A stretch of DNA of 6,357 bases from Acidobacteriota bacterium (lineage in GTDB: Bacteria; Acidobacteriota; Vicinamibacteria; Vicinamibacterales; UBA2999). Positions 6,348 through 6,357 of the stretch are shown one piece after another. A program made the position numbers and the translations under genes. The DNA lies in contig JACCSI010000448.1 of NCBI GenBank assembly GCA_013813075.1, forward strand, positions 1 through 6,357, read 5' to 3'. Numbering within the stretch: position 1 is the first letter of the stretch; every line of letters begins with the position of its first letter. Under the pieces are notes generated by a model. That model made no database searches and had not been told where the DNA came from. It saw only the letters and a list, made by a program, of their open reading frames with translations.

Positions 6348-6357
6348 GCCACGCGTC

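Overview
The window is GC-rich, densely coded bacterial DNA. The protein mix is a Tes/MJ0619-type radical SAM enzyme, a small 'MTANDRRFLRSLRIA'-type protein, a stand-alone methylmalonyl-CoA mutase catalytic subunit and an exported protein with a 'VVADE.Y ... FGVRDVRMVD' pattern. Together these look most like an Acidobacteriota genome, perhaps of the Vicinamibacter type. That assignment rests on remembered family resemblance, not on a search.

Layout. (1) Positions 1-1218, + strand: the C-terminal ~405 codons of a radical SAM enzyme whose N-terminus, with the CxxxCxxC cluster motif, lies outside the window. (2) 1215-1550, - strand: a small 111-residue protein of unknown function, convergent with the first gene and sharing 4 bases with it at the stops. 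It has a textbook AGGAGG ribosome binding site and a near-consensus sigma-70 promoter. (3) 1551-1892: a ~340-base divergent intergenic region holding that promoter, a perfect 9-bp inverted repeat over its -10/start region, a GC hairpin in the leader and a smaller inverted repeat. (4) 1893-5365, + strand: a tightly packed operon of a methylmalonyl-CoA mutase large subunit without a B12 domain, then two oligopeptide/dipeptide-type ABC ATPases (DppD/OppD-like and DppF/OppF-like). The junctions are TAATG and TGAATG, so translation is probably coupled. (5) 5378-6347, + strand: a secreted or envelope protein split by a frameshift. Its signal peptide is in one frame and its conserved body in another.

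How the genes may work together (inference). The two ATPases would power uptake of peptides through permeases that are not in this window. The mutase would convert methylmalonyl-CoA, made from odd-chain or branched amino acid catabolism through propionyl-CoA, into succinyl-CoA. Co-transcription therefore suggests a peptide or amino-acid scavenging operon. The radical SAM gene and the small convergent gene are a separate unit; the radical SAM family includes enzymes that make membrane-spanning lipids and one that methylates a pterin.

I found no wholly new system. The points most worth a second look are the promoter with the palindrome over it, the frameshifted exported protein, the Cys-less C-terminus of the second ATPase and the Tes-like radical SAM enzyme. 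No tRNA, rRNA, CRISPR array or insertion sequence is visible.
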